Of a DNA stretch of 64,000 nucleotides, positions 9,609 through 17,512 are shown piece by piece (the stretch's first letter is position 1; each line of letters opens with the position of its first letter). The translations under genes and the position numbers were made by a program. The DNA is from Pseudomonas sp. S04 (GTDB lineage: Bacteria; Pseudomonadota; Gammaproteobacteria; Pseudomonadales; Pseudomonadaceae), in NCBI RefSeq assembly GCF_009834545.1, contig NZ_CP019427.1, positions 5,577,001 to 5,641,000 of the forward strand. Reading direction: 5' to 3'. The notes under the pieces are model-generated. The model was given only the letters and a program-made list of their open reading frames with translations. It was not told the origin of the DNA and made no database searches.

Positions 9609-9929
9609 TCAGGCCAGAATCTCCAACCCATGCTTTTGCACGATGCTGAGCAGTTTGAGGGCCATGCCACTGGGTTGTTTGTCGCCGGCTTCCCACTGCT
9701 TGACCGTGGAGGCGCTGGTGTTCAAGTAACGGGCAAACACCGGCTGGCTGACGTTGTTGCGCTCACGCAGTTGCTTGATCTCCTGCGCCGCAATCGCCTG
9801 GGGTACGTGGGCCAGGCACGTCTCGTCGAATTGGCGCATGGTGGTCTTGCTGATGGCCCCGATCGACAGCAAGGCAGCAGCCGAATCGTGAGCCGACTCA
9901 AGGGCTTCACTTTTGAATTTATTGCTCAT
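9609..9929 (-). CDS. XRE-type antitoxin (HigA/NadS-like)
   Basis: A 106-residue protein with a C-terminal helix-turn-helix (LRERNNVSQPVFARYLNTSASTVKQWEAG, about 56-84), where antitoxins of the HigA/NadS type carry it, followed by GMALKLLSIVQKHG. The ATG overlaps the final codons of the damaged upstream toxin reading frame, the usual toxin-first order. The gene is intact, so it may survive as an autoregulator after loss of the toxin. A palindrome before the toxin is its likely operator. Confidence 0.8.
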   Translation of the reverse strand: MSNKFKSEALESAHDSAAALLSIGAISKTTMRQFDETCLAHVPQAIAAQEIKQLRERNNVSQPVFARYLNTSASTVKQWEAGDKQPSGMALKLLSIVQKHGLEILA

Positions 9930-10160
9930 GGTGCATCTCCACAAATTCCTTCATATCCAGTAACGGCCGCCCTTGGCCAGGATGATCGAACGGTGTCGGT
10001 TTTGGTTCCGGCGTTTTTTCCAAACGCCGCCTCCCAGGCTGTCCGCTTGTCCTTTTAACAACTCGGCGAATGCCGACCTCAACTCATCGTCCCCAATCCA
10101 GGCTTTGGCAGCCTGGAGGGCAAAACGCTTGGTCTTGAACAGTCTGATACTCATGGACAT
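9919..10160 (-). pseudogene. RelE/HigB-like toxin with probable internal deletion
   Basis: The first 67 or so residues are intact, starting MSMSIRLFKTKRFALQAA and including LGGGVWKKR, typical of the small HigB-like toxins paired with XRE antitoxins. The frame then stops right after KGGRYWI. In the next frame, immediately after the break, a second coding-like piece reads LDMKEFVEMHHEQ and stops inside the antitoxin start, exactly where the normal toxin C terminus should end. The middle segment (about 35-45 codons in the family) is missing and the frame has shifted, consistent with one deletion at about 9959-9962. A genuinely short toxin is possible but less likely. Confidence 0.6.
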
Positions 10161-10174
10161 CCCTTCCCTAAAAA

Positions 10175-10191
10175 ATACCACCTAGTGGTAT
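10175..10191. promoter_or_regulatory. Palindromic operator of the toxin-antitoxin pair
   Basis: ATACCACCTAGTGGTAT is an odd palindrome with 7-bp arms around CTA. It lies 15 nt before the toxin start, behind the ribosome site AGGGAAGGG. The position and TACCAC/GTGGTA arms fit an autoregulatory operator bound by a dimeric XRE antitoxin; binding is inferred. Confidence 0.6.
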
Positions 10192-10314
10192 GGATAGCCA
10201 ATCCGACCGTCGTCATTTCTGCGCACCGGTATCGGCAATCCTTGCCGACTCCATAAAAAGCCATTGTTGCGGTTACCGCTCAAGCCCTGAATAGGCTCCT
10301 GAAAATCGTCGGGA

Positions 10315-10355
10315 CAAAAAAAACGCCCCATGCCAAAAGGATCAGGCATGGGGCG
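10315..10355 (-). terminator. Intrinsic terminator of the aminotransferase operon
   Basis: On the minus strand an 11-bp perfect stem, CGCCCCATGCC/GGCATGGGGCG (10345-10355 with 10324-10334) around a 10-nt loop, is followed by eight or nine T residues (10315-10323). It lies about 50 nt after the aminotransferase stop. Confidence 0.9.
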
Positions 10356-10403
10356 ATGCGTTATACCGCGAGACGGTTCGGGAATTCAGGTGTTGCGATC
10401 ACG

Positions 10404-11681
10404 TCAGACCGCGATGCCTTTGCGACATTGCAATTGGGCGGTGCGCACCCGGGCAAAGGCGCGCGCCAGGCGCAGGAGCATTTCGTCAATGTTGGCCTGG
10501 CTGACGGTCAGCGCCGGGGTGAAGCGCAGGCAGTCGGCTTGTGGGGCGCTGATCAGCAGGCCTTCGTACATCGCGGCCTTGACCACGGCGTCGGCCGAGT
10601 CATCGCTGAGCCTGAGCCCCCAGAGCAGGCCGTGACCGCACAACTCGCCGTGCCCGTAGCGATTGGCCAGGCGCGCCAAGCCTTCGTGCAGGTGTTGAGC
10701 GCTGTCGCGTACATGTTCGAGAAAACCGTGATCGAGCACGCTATCGAGCACTGCCAGGCCAGCCGATGCCATCAGGGCATTGCCGTGATGGGTGCCGTCC
10801 AATTCGCCCGGTTCAAAACAGCAGGCGCTGCCCCGGGCCAGCAAGGCCGCCACCGGCACTCCGCCACCGAGGCCCTTGCCCAACACAACAATGTCGGCCC
10901 GCACGCCATACAGCTGTTCAGCCAGCAGTCGACCGCAACGGCCCATGCCGGTTTGCACTTCGTCGAGGATCAGCAGAATCCCCAACTCACGGCACAAGCG
11001 CTCGACGCCCTTGAGGTAATGCTCGGTCGCAGGCAGTACACCCGCCGCAGCCTGGATCGGCTCCAGCATGATCGCCACGGTTTGCGCGTCCACCGCCGCG
11101 TGCAGCGCCGGCAGGTCGTTGAACGGAACACGGTCGAAGCCCGGGAGCCGGGGCTCGAAGCGATTGTCCTGGCAGTCCGAGGCAGACAACGCAGCAAAGC
11201 CATGACCATGGCAACTACCGCTGGCGGTAATGATTCGCGCAGCACCGCCGCGATGCAGTTGGCCCCATTTGCGCGCCAGCTTGATCGCCGCTTCGCACGC
11301 CTCACTGCCGGTATTGAGCAGGTACACCTGGTCGCTGCCAGTGCTGTTGCACAGCCGCTCGGCCAGGTTCAACTGGCCGCGATTGAGCAATCCCGAGCCA
11401 GGATTGATCAGCGCCTGCGCCTGGGCCGTCAGCACCTTGACCAGTGCCGTGGGGCTATGGCCGAGGCTGTTGGCACCGGCGCCCTGGGTAAAGTCCAGGT
11501 AGGCGCGATCGGCGCTGTCCCACAGCCAGGAACCCTGGCCACGGACGAAAATCTGCGGGGCTCGCTCAACACTCGGCATCAGGCACTCACTGGACAGGTT
11601 AGCGCTCCTTGCAGGTAACAAACCCTCGGCCGCCAGGTCATCCAGGCTCGGCTGCGGGCGACGCAGGTTGAACAGGTTCAT
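10404..11681 (-). CDS. Class III PLP-dependent aminotransferase (acetylornithine-aminotransferase-like)
   Basis: A 425-residue fold-type I aminotransferase. NTGSEACEAAIKLAR (about 123-137), LILDEVQTGMGRCG with PLP-binding D240, and the Schiff-base lysine K269 in VVLGKGLGGG are all present. The ATG at 11681 overlaps the MOSC stop by ATGA, so the two genes are translationally coupled. Class III enzymes transfer amino groups from omega-amines or ornithine-type donors to 2-oxo acids; the substrate cannot be read from the sequence. An aminotransferase has been listed among accessory genes beside pqq in a P. fluorescens strain (from memory), so a PQQ-linked role is possible but unproven. Confidence 0.8.
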   Translation of the reverse strand: MNLFNLRRPQPSLDDLAAEGLLPARSANLSSECLMPSVERAPQIFVRGQGSWLWDSADRAYLDFTQGAGANSLGHSPTALVKVLTAQAQALINPGSGLLNRGQLNLAERLCNSTGSDQVYLLNTGSEACEAAIKLARKWGQLHRGGAARIITASGSCHGHGFAALSASDCQDNRFEPRLPGFDRVPFNDLPALHAAVDAQTVAIMLEPIQAAAGVLPATEHYLKGVERLCRELGILLILDEVQTGMGRCGRLLAEQLYGVRADIVVLGKGLGGGVPVAALLARGSACCFEPGELDGTHHGNALMASAGLAVLDSVLDHGFLEHVRDSAQHLHEGLARLANRYGHGELCGHGLLWGLRLSDDSADAVVKAAMYEGLLISAPQADCLRFTPALTVSQANIDEMLLRLARAFARVRTAQLQCRKGIAV

Positions 11682-12376
11682 GCGCGCAAGCCCTCCAGCG
11701 GCAAGCCCAGCAGACGCGCCGTCCAATCCTCGACCCGCCCGCTGCGCAGGCGCTTGATGGCAATATCGCGCCAGCGCGAAGACAGCGCCGGGCAATCAAT
11801 CAGCTTTTTCAAACCAGTATGTTCCAGCGGTTCGCGATAAAAACTGCGCAACGCCCAGGCCACGGTCAGGCCGGGGTAACTGCGCTGGATCAGTTCGAAC
11901 GGTTGCTCGGCGCTGACAAACCCGGGCTTGAGCACGCGGTAGAACCAGCCGCAGCGTCCGGTGTCCTGGGCGAGCTGGGGCAGGATCGGCACACCCCAGC
12001 GACGGCTCAGGCGATAGCACGGCGAACGCGGTTGGCTGACCTGCAACAGCGCGCCACCCCAGCGAAACAGATCGCCCAGGCACACTTGCTCTTCACTGAG
12101 GCCGTGGGTCGAGAGGTTCTCGCCGAAGGCCGGCGCCTGCCAGTCAATCTGTGGATAACGTTTGCGCCAGTACGCGTAGTGCTCGGCCGGGTAGTGATGC
12201 AGGGCCCGCTCGGGACCGGTGTGAAAGCGCGGATCGCCGTGCTCGTCACTGCCCAGGCCCTGCGGCCACAACCAGAGTCGATTGGCAATCCGCTCTTTGT
12301 CGGTATCGCTGACCAAGCCCTGCCCCAGGTTTTTTGCCTTGCCTATGTAAACACCATCAACGTAAACGGTATTCAT
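11678..12376 (-). CDS. MOSC-domain protein (YiiM-like)
   Basis: A 232-residue protein with an N-terminal MOSC domain. VDGVYIGKAKNLG opens the domain, DPRFHTGPERALHHYPAEHY and PAFGENLSTHGL are the usual motifs, and the conserved cysteine is in QPRSPCYRLSRRWG (about residue 120). A YiiM-type helical extension follows. MOSC proteins handle molybdenum-cofactor sulfur chemistry; YiiM-type enzymes are implicated in reducing N-hydroxylated substrates. It is first in an operon with the aminotransferase and divergent from the LysR gene, whose product probably controls it. Confidence 0.85.
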   Translation of the reverse strand: MNTVYVDGVYIGKAKNLGQGLVSDTDKERIANRLWLWPQGLGSDEHGDPRFHTGPERALHHYPAEHYAYWRKRYPQIDWQAPAFGENLSTHGLSEEQVCLGDLFRWGGALLQVSQPRSPCYRLSRRWGVPILPQLAQDTGRCGWFYRVLKPGFVSAEQPFELIQRSYPGLTVAWALRSFYREPLEHTGLKKLIDCPALSSRWRDIAIKRLRSGRVEDWTARLLGLPLEGLRA

Positions 12377-12477
12377 CGCGCTCTCTGGCCCTATAAGCCT
12401 TGTGAATGCGGTTAGACTAGGCTTCTGCAGGGCGCTGAGCCATTTCGATTTCCCAGCTTTTTCGATAAGAATTACTT

Positions 12478-13407
12478 ATGGATTTTAAGCAACTGCGTTA
12501 TTTCGTCGCGGTGTACGAAGAAGGCCATGTCGGCCGGGCCGCCGAACGTCTGTCGATCTCCCAGCCGGCGCTCTCGCAACAGATCCGGCAACTGGAACAG
12601 AACCTCGATGTGAGCCTGTTCGAGCGCAGCAGCAAACGGCTGCTGCCCACACTGGCCGCGCATACCCTGTACAACCACGCCCTGCCCTTGCTCGATGGCA
12701 TGCAACGGGCGCGCGAAGCCTTGGGCAACTTCAAGGGCCAAGCCTCGCGCACCTTGGCCATCGGGGTCCTGCAAACCGTGCACACCAGCCTGGTGCCAAA
12801 AATGCTTGAGCGGGTGCGCACGGCCCAGCCCCATTTGGTGGTGCAGATCTACGAGCTCACGGGGCTGGAAATCGAACGCCGCCTGCTTAACGGCTCGCTG
12901 GACATCGGCATCAGCTACCTGCCGCCGCGCCAGCCGGGGCTGCATGGCGTGCTGCTGTACGAAGACGAACTGACCCTGGTCATCCCCGTCGACCACCCAC
13001 TGCGTGAATTCAAGAAAGTCTCCATGAGCCAGGCCGCCGAATTGCCGATGTTGCTGCTGGGCGAGGAGTTTCAGATCCGCCAGATCTGGCAGGGACAACT
13101 GGCCAGCCTCGGCCGCCGTCCGCAAGTGCAGGCCGAGCTGAACAACATGGCGGGGATCCTCGACAGTTTGCCCCACACCCGGCTGGCGACTGTTTTGCCC
13201 GGACGCTCACAGCGCGAGCATGGCAACAAGGCGTTGTTGTGGAAACCGTTGAGTGAACCGCGGGTGCCGCTGAAGGTGGGGCTGGTCTGTCGGGATGTGC
13301 AGCGTCAGCAGGCCACCCTGGAATTGTTGCGCAACCTGCTGGAGGATGTGATGGATGGCCCGGACGGGCGCCTGGCGAGCCCGACTGTTCTGGATGTCCA
13401 GGGTTGA
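12478..13407 (+). CDS. LysR-family transcriptional regulator (CynR-like)
   Basis: A 309-residue LTTR. The winged helix-turn-helix covers about 1-60, with HVGRAAERLSISQPALSQQIRQLEQ as the DNA-reading part, and residues 90-295 form the effector-binding domain. It is divergent from the MOSC/aminotransferase operon across 101 nt, the classical arrangement for an LTTR controlling its neighbour. The inducer is unknown. Its end is followed by a hairpin shared with the opposing acyl-CoA dehydrogenase gene. Confidence 0.85.
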   Translation: MDFKQLRYFVAVYEEGHVGRAAERLSISQPALSQQIRQLEQNLDVSLFERSSKRLLPTLAAHTLYNHALPLLDGMQRAREALGNFKGQASRTLAIGVLQTVHTSLVPKMLERVRTAQPHLVVQIYELTGLEIERRLLNGSLDIGISYLPPRQPGLHGVLLYEDELTLVIPVDHPLREFKKVSMSQAAELPMLLLGEEFQIRQIWQGQLASLGRRPQVQAELNNMAGILDSLPHTRLATVLPGRSQREHGNKALLWKPLSEPRVPLKVGLVCRDVQRQQATLELLRNLLEDVMDGPDGRLASPTVLDVQG

Positions 13408-13430
13408 TGGGCAAAACATAAATCGCAGGC

Positions 13431-13459
13431 AAAAGAAAACCCCGCCGAAGCGGGGCTTT
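13431..13459. terminator. Bidirectional terminator between lysR and the acyl-CoA dehydrogenase
   Basis: CCCCGC (13440-13445), loop CGAA, GCGGGG (13450-13455). The minus strand follows with a T-rich TTTTCTTTT; the plus strand has only CTTTG. It should work best for minus-strand transcripts, and moderately for lysR. Confidence 0.7.
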
Positions 13460-13606
13460 GCAGACTGTTTCCCTGACATCCATTTCACTCCGCCGTCCTG
13501 GCAGAATCCTACGTGTCCGTGTTGTTGCTTTGCGCTTCCTGCGCGACGTCCATATGAGTAGATTAGCTGTGGATCCAATCTGCGAACAGGGGAGAACAGC
13601 AGCACG

Positions 13607-13630
13607 TCATGTAAGCAAATGCTTACATGA
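13607..13630. promoter_or_regulatory. 24-bp palindrome just downstream of the first acyl-CoA dehydrogenase gene
   Basis: TCATGTAAGC (13607-13616) and GCTTACATGA (13621-13630) are perfectly complementary around AAAT. There is no T-run, the stem is AT-rich, and it lies 11 nt past the stop codon at 13642. It could be an operator-like protein site or an mRNA-end hairpin. No known consensus is recognised. Confidence 0.4.
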
Positions 13631-13641
13631 GGTTACATTCC

Positions 13642-15420
13642 TCAGAACTGCGCGGCATCCAACAGGAACAACGACTCGCTGCCGGCTTTGACCGAAGCGC
13701 TGAGCGAGTGAATCCGCGGCAGTAAACGGGCGAAGTAGAAGCGTGCAGTGCCCAGCTTGCTGGCGTAGAACTCATCCTGTGTTTCCTTGCCGATGGCAGC
13801 CTTGGCCATCAGGGCCCACATGTAGGCGTAGGACACATAGCCAAACACCTGCAAGTATTCGACCGAGGCCGCGCCGATTTCGTTCGGATTACCTTGCACC
13901 CGGTCCAGCAGCCAGGCGGTCAGTTCGTCCAGCGTCTCCACTGCACGGTTCAACGGCCGGGTAAATTCACCCAGCTCGGCACCGGCGGTCGCGGTGAAAT
14001 GACGAATCTCATCAGCGAACAGGTTGTAGAGCGCCCCGCCACTGCCGACGATTTTGCGCCCGACCAGGTCCAGCGCCTGAATGCCGTTAGTGCCCTCGTA
14101 GATCTGGGTAATGCGCACGTCGCGTACCAGTTGCTCCTGGCCCCATTCGCGAATGTAGCCATGACCGCCGAACACTTGCTGGCCGTGAATCGTGGTTTCC
14201 AGGCCCAGGTCGGTGAGGAACGCCTTGGCGACTGGGGTCAGCAACGCCACCAGGTCTTCGGCACGTTTGCGGGTGGTTGGGTCTTCGCTGAACTTGGCGG
14301 TGTCCAGTTGCATGGCCACATAGGTGGAGAAGGCACGGCCACCTTCGTTCGACGCCTTCATGGTCAGCAGCATGCGTCGCACATCAGGGTGAACGATGAT
14401 CGGGTCGGCAACCTTGTCCTTGTTCTGCGCGCCAGTTGGCGCACGGCTTTGCAGGCGGTCACGGGCGTATTCAACCGCGTTCTGGTAAGAGCGCTCGCCG
14501 GTGGCCAGCCCCTGGATACCGACGCCCAGACGCTCGTAGTTCATCATGGTGAACATCGCCGCCAGGCCTTTGTTCGGCTCACCGACCAGGTAACCCACGG
14601 CTTCGTCGAAGTTCATCACGCAGGTTGAGGATGCCTGGATACCCATCTTGTGTTCGATCGAACCACAGTTGGCCGGGTTACGTGCGCCCAGGCTGCCGTC
14701 GGCGTTGACCATGAATTTCGGCACCAGGAACAGCGAAATGCCTTTCGGACCTGCCGGGGCGTCCGGCAGCTTCGCCAGCACCAGGTGAATGATGTTCTCG
14801 GTCAGGTCGTGTTCGCCGCCGGTGATGAAGATCTTGGTCCCACTGACTTTGTAGGAACCATCGGCCTGAGGCTCGGCCTTGGTGCGGATGATCCCCAGGT
14901 CAGTCCCGGCATGGGGTTCGGTCAGGCACATGGAACCGGCCCAGACCCCCGCGTACATGTTCGGCAGGTACGTGGCCTTCAGTTCTTCGCTGGCATGAGC
15001 GTTGATCGACAGGCAGGCACCGGCGGTGAGCATCGGGTACAGGCCGAACGCCAGGCTGGCGGAGTTGACCATCTCCTCGACCTGGGCCGAAACGGTCTTG
15101 GGCATGCCCATGCCGCCGAACGCCGGATCGCCACCGACCCCGACCCAGCCCCCTTCAGCGTAGGTCTGATAGGCCTGTGGGAAACCTGCCGGGGTGGTCA
15201 CGGCACCGTCACTCCAGTGGCAACCTTCTTCGTCGGCGGCCCGGCTCAGTGGCGCAATGCTTTTGCTGGTGACTTTGCCAGCTTCCTCTAGGATCGCCTC
15301 GACGGTCTCGGCATCCACGGTGTCGGCCAAAGCAGGAAGTTCTGCCCAGAGCTTGGCCACCTCGAAAACTTCATTGAGGACGAAGCGCATATCGCGCAGG
15401 GGCGCTTTGTAGTCAGCCAT
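13642..15420 (-). CDS. Acyl-CoA dehydrogenase, about 600-residue DmdC/phenylacyl type (copy 1)
   Basis: A 592-residue flavoprotein with N-terminal helical (about 1-160), beta-barrel (CLTEPHAGTDLG near 165-176; KIFITGGEHD) and C-terminal helical domains plus an extra C-terminal extension typical of the long acyl-CoA dehydrogenases. IYEGTNGIQALDL carries the expected catalytic glutamate. It oxidises an acyl-CoA to the 2-enoyl-CoA, passing electrons to ETF. The start [13 protein letters not shown] follows GAGG and matches the N termini of the two paralogues downstream. Substrate could be a medium-chain, phenylalkanoyl- or methylmercaptopropionyl-CoA. Confidence 0.9.
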   Translation of the reverse strand: MADYKAPLRDMRFVLNEVFEVAKLWAELPALADTVDAETVEAILEEAGKVTSKSIAPLSRAADEEGCHWSDGAVTTPAGFPQAYQTYAEGGWVGVGGDPAFGGMGMPKTVSAQVEEMVNSASLAFGLYPMLTAGACLSINAHASEELKATYLPNMYAGVWAGSMCLTEPHAGTDLGIIRTKAEPQADGSYKVSGTKIFITGGEHDLTENIIHLVLAKLPDAPAGPKGISLFLVPKFMVNADGSLGARNPANCGSIEHKMGIQASSTCVMNFDEAVGYLVGEPNKGLAAMFTMMNYERLGVGIQGLATGERSYQNAVEYARDRLQSRAPTGAQNKDKVADPIIVHPDVRRMLLTMKASNEGGRAFSTYVAMQLDTAKFSEDPTTRKRAEDLVALLTPVAKAFLTDLGLETTIHGQQVFGGHGYIREWGQEQLVRDVRITQIYEGTNGIQALDLVGRKIVGSGGALYNLFADEIRHFTATAGAELGEFTRPLNRAVETLDELTAWLLDRVQGNPNEIGAASVEYLQVFGYVSYAYMWALMAKAAIGKETQDEFYASKLGTARFYFARLLPRIHSLSASVKAGSESLFLLDAAQF

Positions 15421-15553
15421 GGCAAACCTCGTAATACGTGAAAGGTGATTCGTGGGGATCGGGATACAACAAGTGCCGGGAGTGTACCCGAACAACTTTT
15501 GCGACACATAGGGTCGACTCGTGACTTATTTGTAATTTTTAGTCACTAAAAAC

Positions 15554-15608
15554 CATCACGGGCAAGCCTTGCACCGCCTTCCCGGCGCTGCAGGGCTTGC
15601 CCGCGATG
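15554..15608. repeat. Degenerate REP pair
   Basis: CATCACGGGCAAGCCTTGCA (15554-15573) and TGCAGGGCTTGCCCGCGATG (15589-15608) are inverted with two mismatches. It is a diverged member of the GGGCTTGCCCGCGATG REP family, lying between acyl-CoA dehydrogenase copies 1 and 2. Confidence 0.7.
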
Positions 15609-15625
15609 TGCTTAAACCACCACCA

Positions 15626-17422
15626 TCAAAGCGCAAACAGCCCTGCTGGCAGCTTCATCAGGCAATCACTGCCTGCCTGCACCGCCGCCCGATGGGCCGC
15701 CGTGCGCGGCAGCAGACGCTTGAAGTAAAACTCGCAGGTGGCCAATTTGCCCTCACAGTAGTCGGCATCACCACTGCCCGCCTCCAACTGCGCCTGAGCC
15801 ACCAGCGCCATGCGCAGCCACAGGTAGGCGTGGATGATGTAACCGCTGTACATCAGGTAATCCAGCGCCGCGGCCCCCACTTCATCAGGGTTCTTCAGCG
15901 CCGCCATCCCGACCTGGGTGGTCAGTTCACCCCACTGCTGATTGAGCCCGTCGAGCTGCGCGACATACGTCTTGAACTGTGGATGCCCGGCGTTGGCGGC
16001 ACAGAACTTGTGGACGATTTTGGTAAAACCGCGCAGCAACTGGCCCTGGCTGCCCAGTACCTTGCGCCCCAGCAGGTCCAGCGCCTGGATGCCGTTGGTA
16101 CCCTCGTAGATCGGCGCAATGCGGCAGTCACGCACCAACTGCTCCATGCCCCACTCGCGGATATAGCCGTGGCCACCAAACACCTGCATCCCGTGGTTGG
16201 TCACCTCCAGGCCGGTTTCGGTCATGAACGCCTTGCAGATCGGCGTCAGGAACGCCAACAGGTTCTCGGCGTCCTGGCGTTGCTCGGCGTCGCTGGACAG
16301 GTGCGCGGCATCGAGCAATTGGGCGGTGAAGTAGGTCAGCGCCCGGTTGCCTTCGTTGAAGGCTTTCATGGTCAGCAGCATGCGCCGCACATCGGGGTGG
16401 ACGATGATCGGGTCGGCGGCTTGTTCCGGGGCCTTGGGCCCGGTCAGCGCGCGCATCTGCAGGCGCTCGTTGGCGTACTTGATCGCACCCTGGAAACTCG
16501 CCTCGCCCAGGCACAAGCCCTGCATCCCGGTGCCGAGCCGAGCGTGGTTCATCATGGTGAACATGCAGTTCAGGCCTTTGTTCGCCTCGCCGATCAGGTA
16601 ACCCGTGGCGCCGTCGAAGTTCAGCACGCACGTGGCCGAGGCCTTGATGCCCATCTTGTGCTCGATCGAACCACAGGTAACCCCGTTGCGCTCGCCCGCC
16701 TCGCCTTGGCTGTCGGGCAGGAACTTGGGCACGATGAACAGTGAGATACCTTTGGTCCCGGCCGGCGCATCCGGCAGCTTGGCCAGAACGAGGTGAATGA
16801 TGTTGTCACTCAGGTCGTGCTCACCGGCGGAGATGAAGATCTTGCTGCCGGTGACCGCGTAGCTGCCGTCGGCTTGGGGCACCGCGCGGGTCTTGATGAT
16901 CCCCAGGTCAGTGCCGCAATGGGCCTCGGTCAGGCACATGGTGCCGGTCCACTGGCCGGCCGTGAGTTTGCCCAGGTAAGCCTGTTTCTGCTGCTCGGTG
17001 CCGTGGGCGTGAATGGCCGACATCGCACCGTGGGTCAGGCCCGGGTACATGCCCCAGGAGGTGTTGCTGGAACCGACCATCTCGCTGATCACCAGCCCCA
17101 GTGAACTCGGCAACCCTTGTCCACCATACGCTGGGTCCGCCGCCAGCCCATGCCAGCCACCTTCGACATACTGGGCGAACGCCTGCTTGAAGCCCTTGGG
17201 GGTGGTGACCACGCCATTGTCGAAATGGCAGCCTTCTTCGTCACCGGAGCGGTTCAGCGGGGCCAGGACGTTTTCGCAGAAGCGGGCGCCCTCTTCGAGG
17301 ATTGCATTGACCATGTCCGGGCTGGCATCGGTAGCCCCGAGCGCGGCGTAGTTGGCATGGAAGTCAAACACGTGGTCGATCAGAAAGCGCATGTCGCGCA
17401 GGGGGGCTTTGTACTCAGGCAT
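15626..17422 (-). CDS. Acyl-CoA dehydrogenase, long DmdC/phenylacyl type (copy 2)
   Basis: A 598-residue paralogue of the flanking enzymes: MPEYKAPLRDMRFLIDHVF at the start, CLTEAHCGTDLGIIKT in the barrel domain and [17 protein letters not shown] with the catalytic glutamate. MTMPEYK at 17428 is an alternative start two codons upstream. It is transcribed towards copy 1, with 205 nt and a REP between them, and follows a diguanylate cyclase by 90 nt. Retention of three similar copies suggests different chain-length or aromatic acyl-CoA ranges rather than redundancy. Confidence 0.9.
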   Translation of the reverse strand: MPEYKAPLRDMRFLIDHVFDFHANYAALGATDASPDMVNAILEEGARFCENVLAPLNRSGDEEGCHFDNGVVTTPKGFKQAFAQYVEGGWHGLAADPAYGGQGLPSSLGLVISEMVGSSNTSWGMYPGLTHGAMSAIHAHGTEQQKQAYLGKLTAGQWTGTMCLTEAHCGTDLGIIKTRAVPQADGSYAVTGSKIFISAGEHDLSDNIIHLVLAKLPDAPAGTKGISLFIVPKFLPDSQGEAGERNGVTCGSIEHKMGIKASATCVLNFDGATGYLIGEANKGLNCMFTMMNHARLGTGMQGLCLGEASFQGAIKYANERLQMRALTGPKAPEQAADPIIVHPDVRRMLLTMKAFNEGNRALTYFTAQLLDAAHLSSDAEQRQDAENLLAFLTPICKAFMTETGLEVTNHGMQVFGGHGYIREWGMEQLVRDCRIAPIYEGTNGIQALDLLGRKVLGSQGQLLRGFTKIVHKFCAANAGHPQFKTYVAQLDGLNQQWGELTTQVGMAALKNPDEVGAAALDYLMYSGYIIHAYLWLRMALVAQAQLEAGSGDADYCEGKLATCEFYFKRLLPRTAAHRAAVQAGSDCLMKLPAGLFAL

Positions 17423-17512
17423 GGTCATTGCTCCGTCAGCAGATCCCTGCAACCTACTGCCGCACGCCCCCCCGAACAATCACAGTGCAGGCGCTGAATG
17501 CGCCATCATCAC

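Noticed and set aside
9930..9959. Separate small gene from ATG near 9954 (MKEFVEMHHEQ)
   Set aside because: Better explained as the C-terminal remnant of the toxin, since it ends at the antitoxin start and has no ribosome site.
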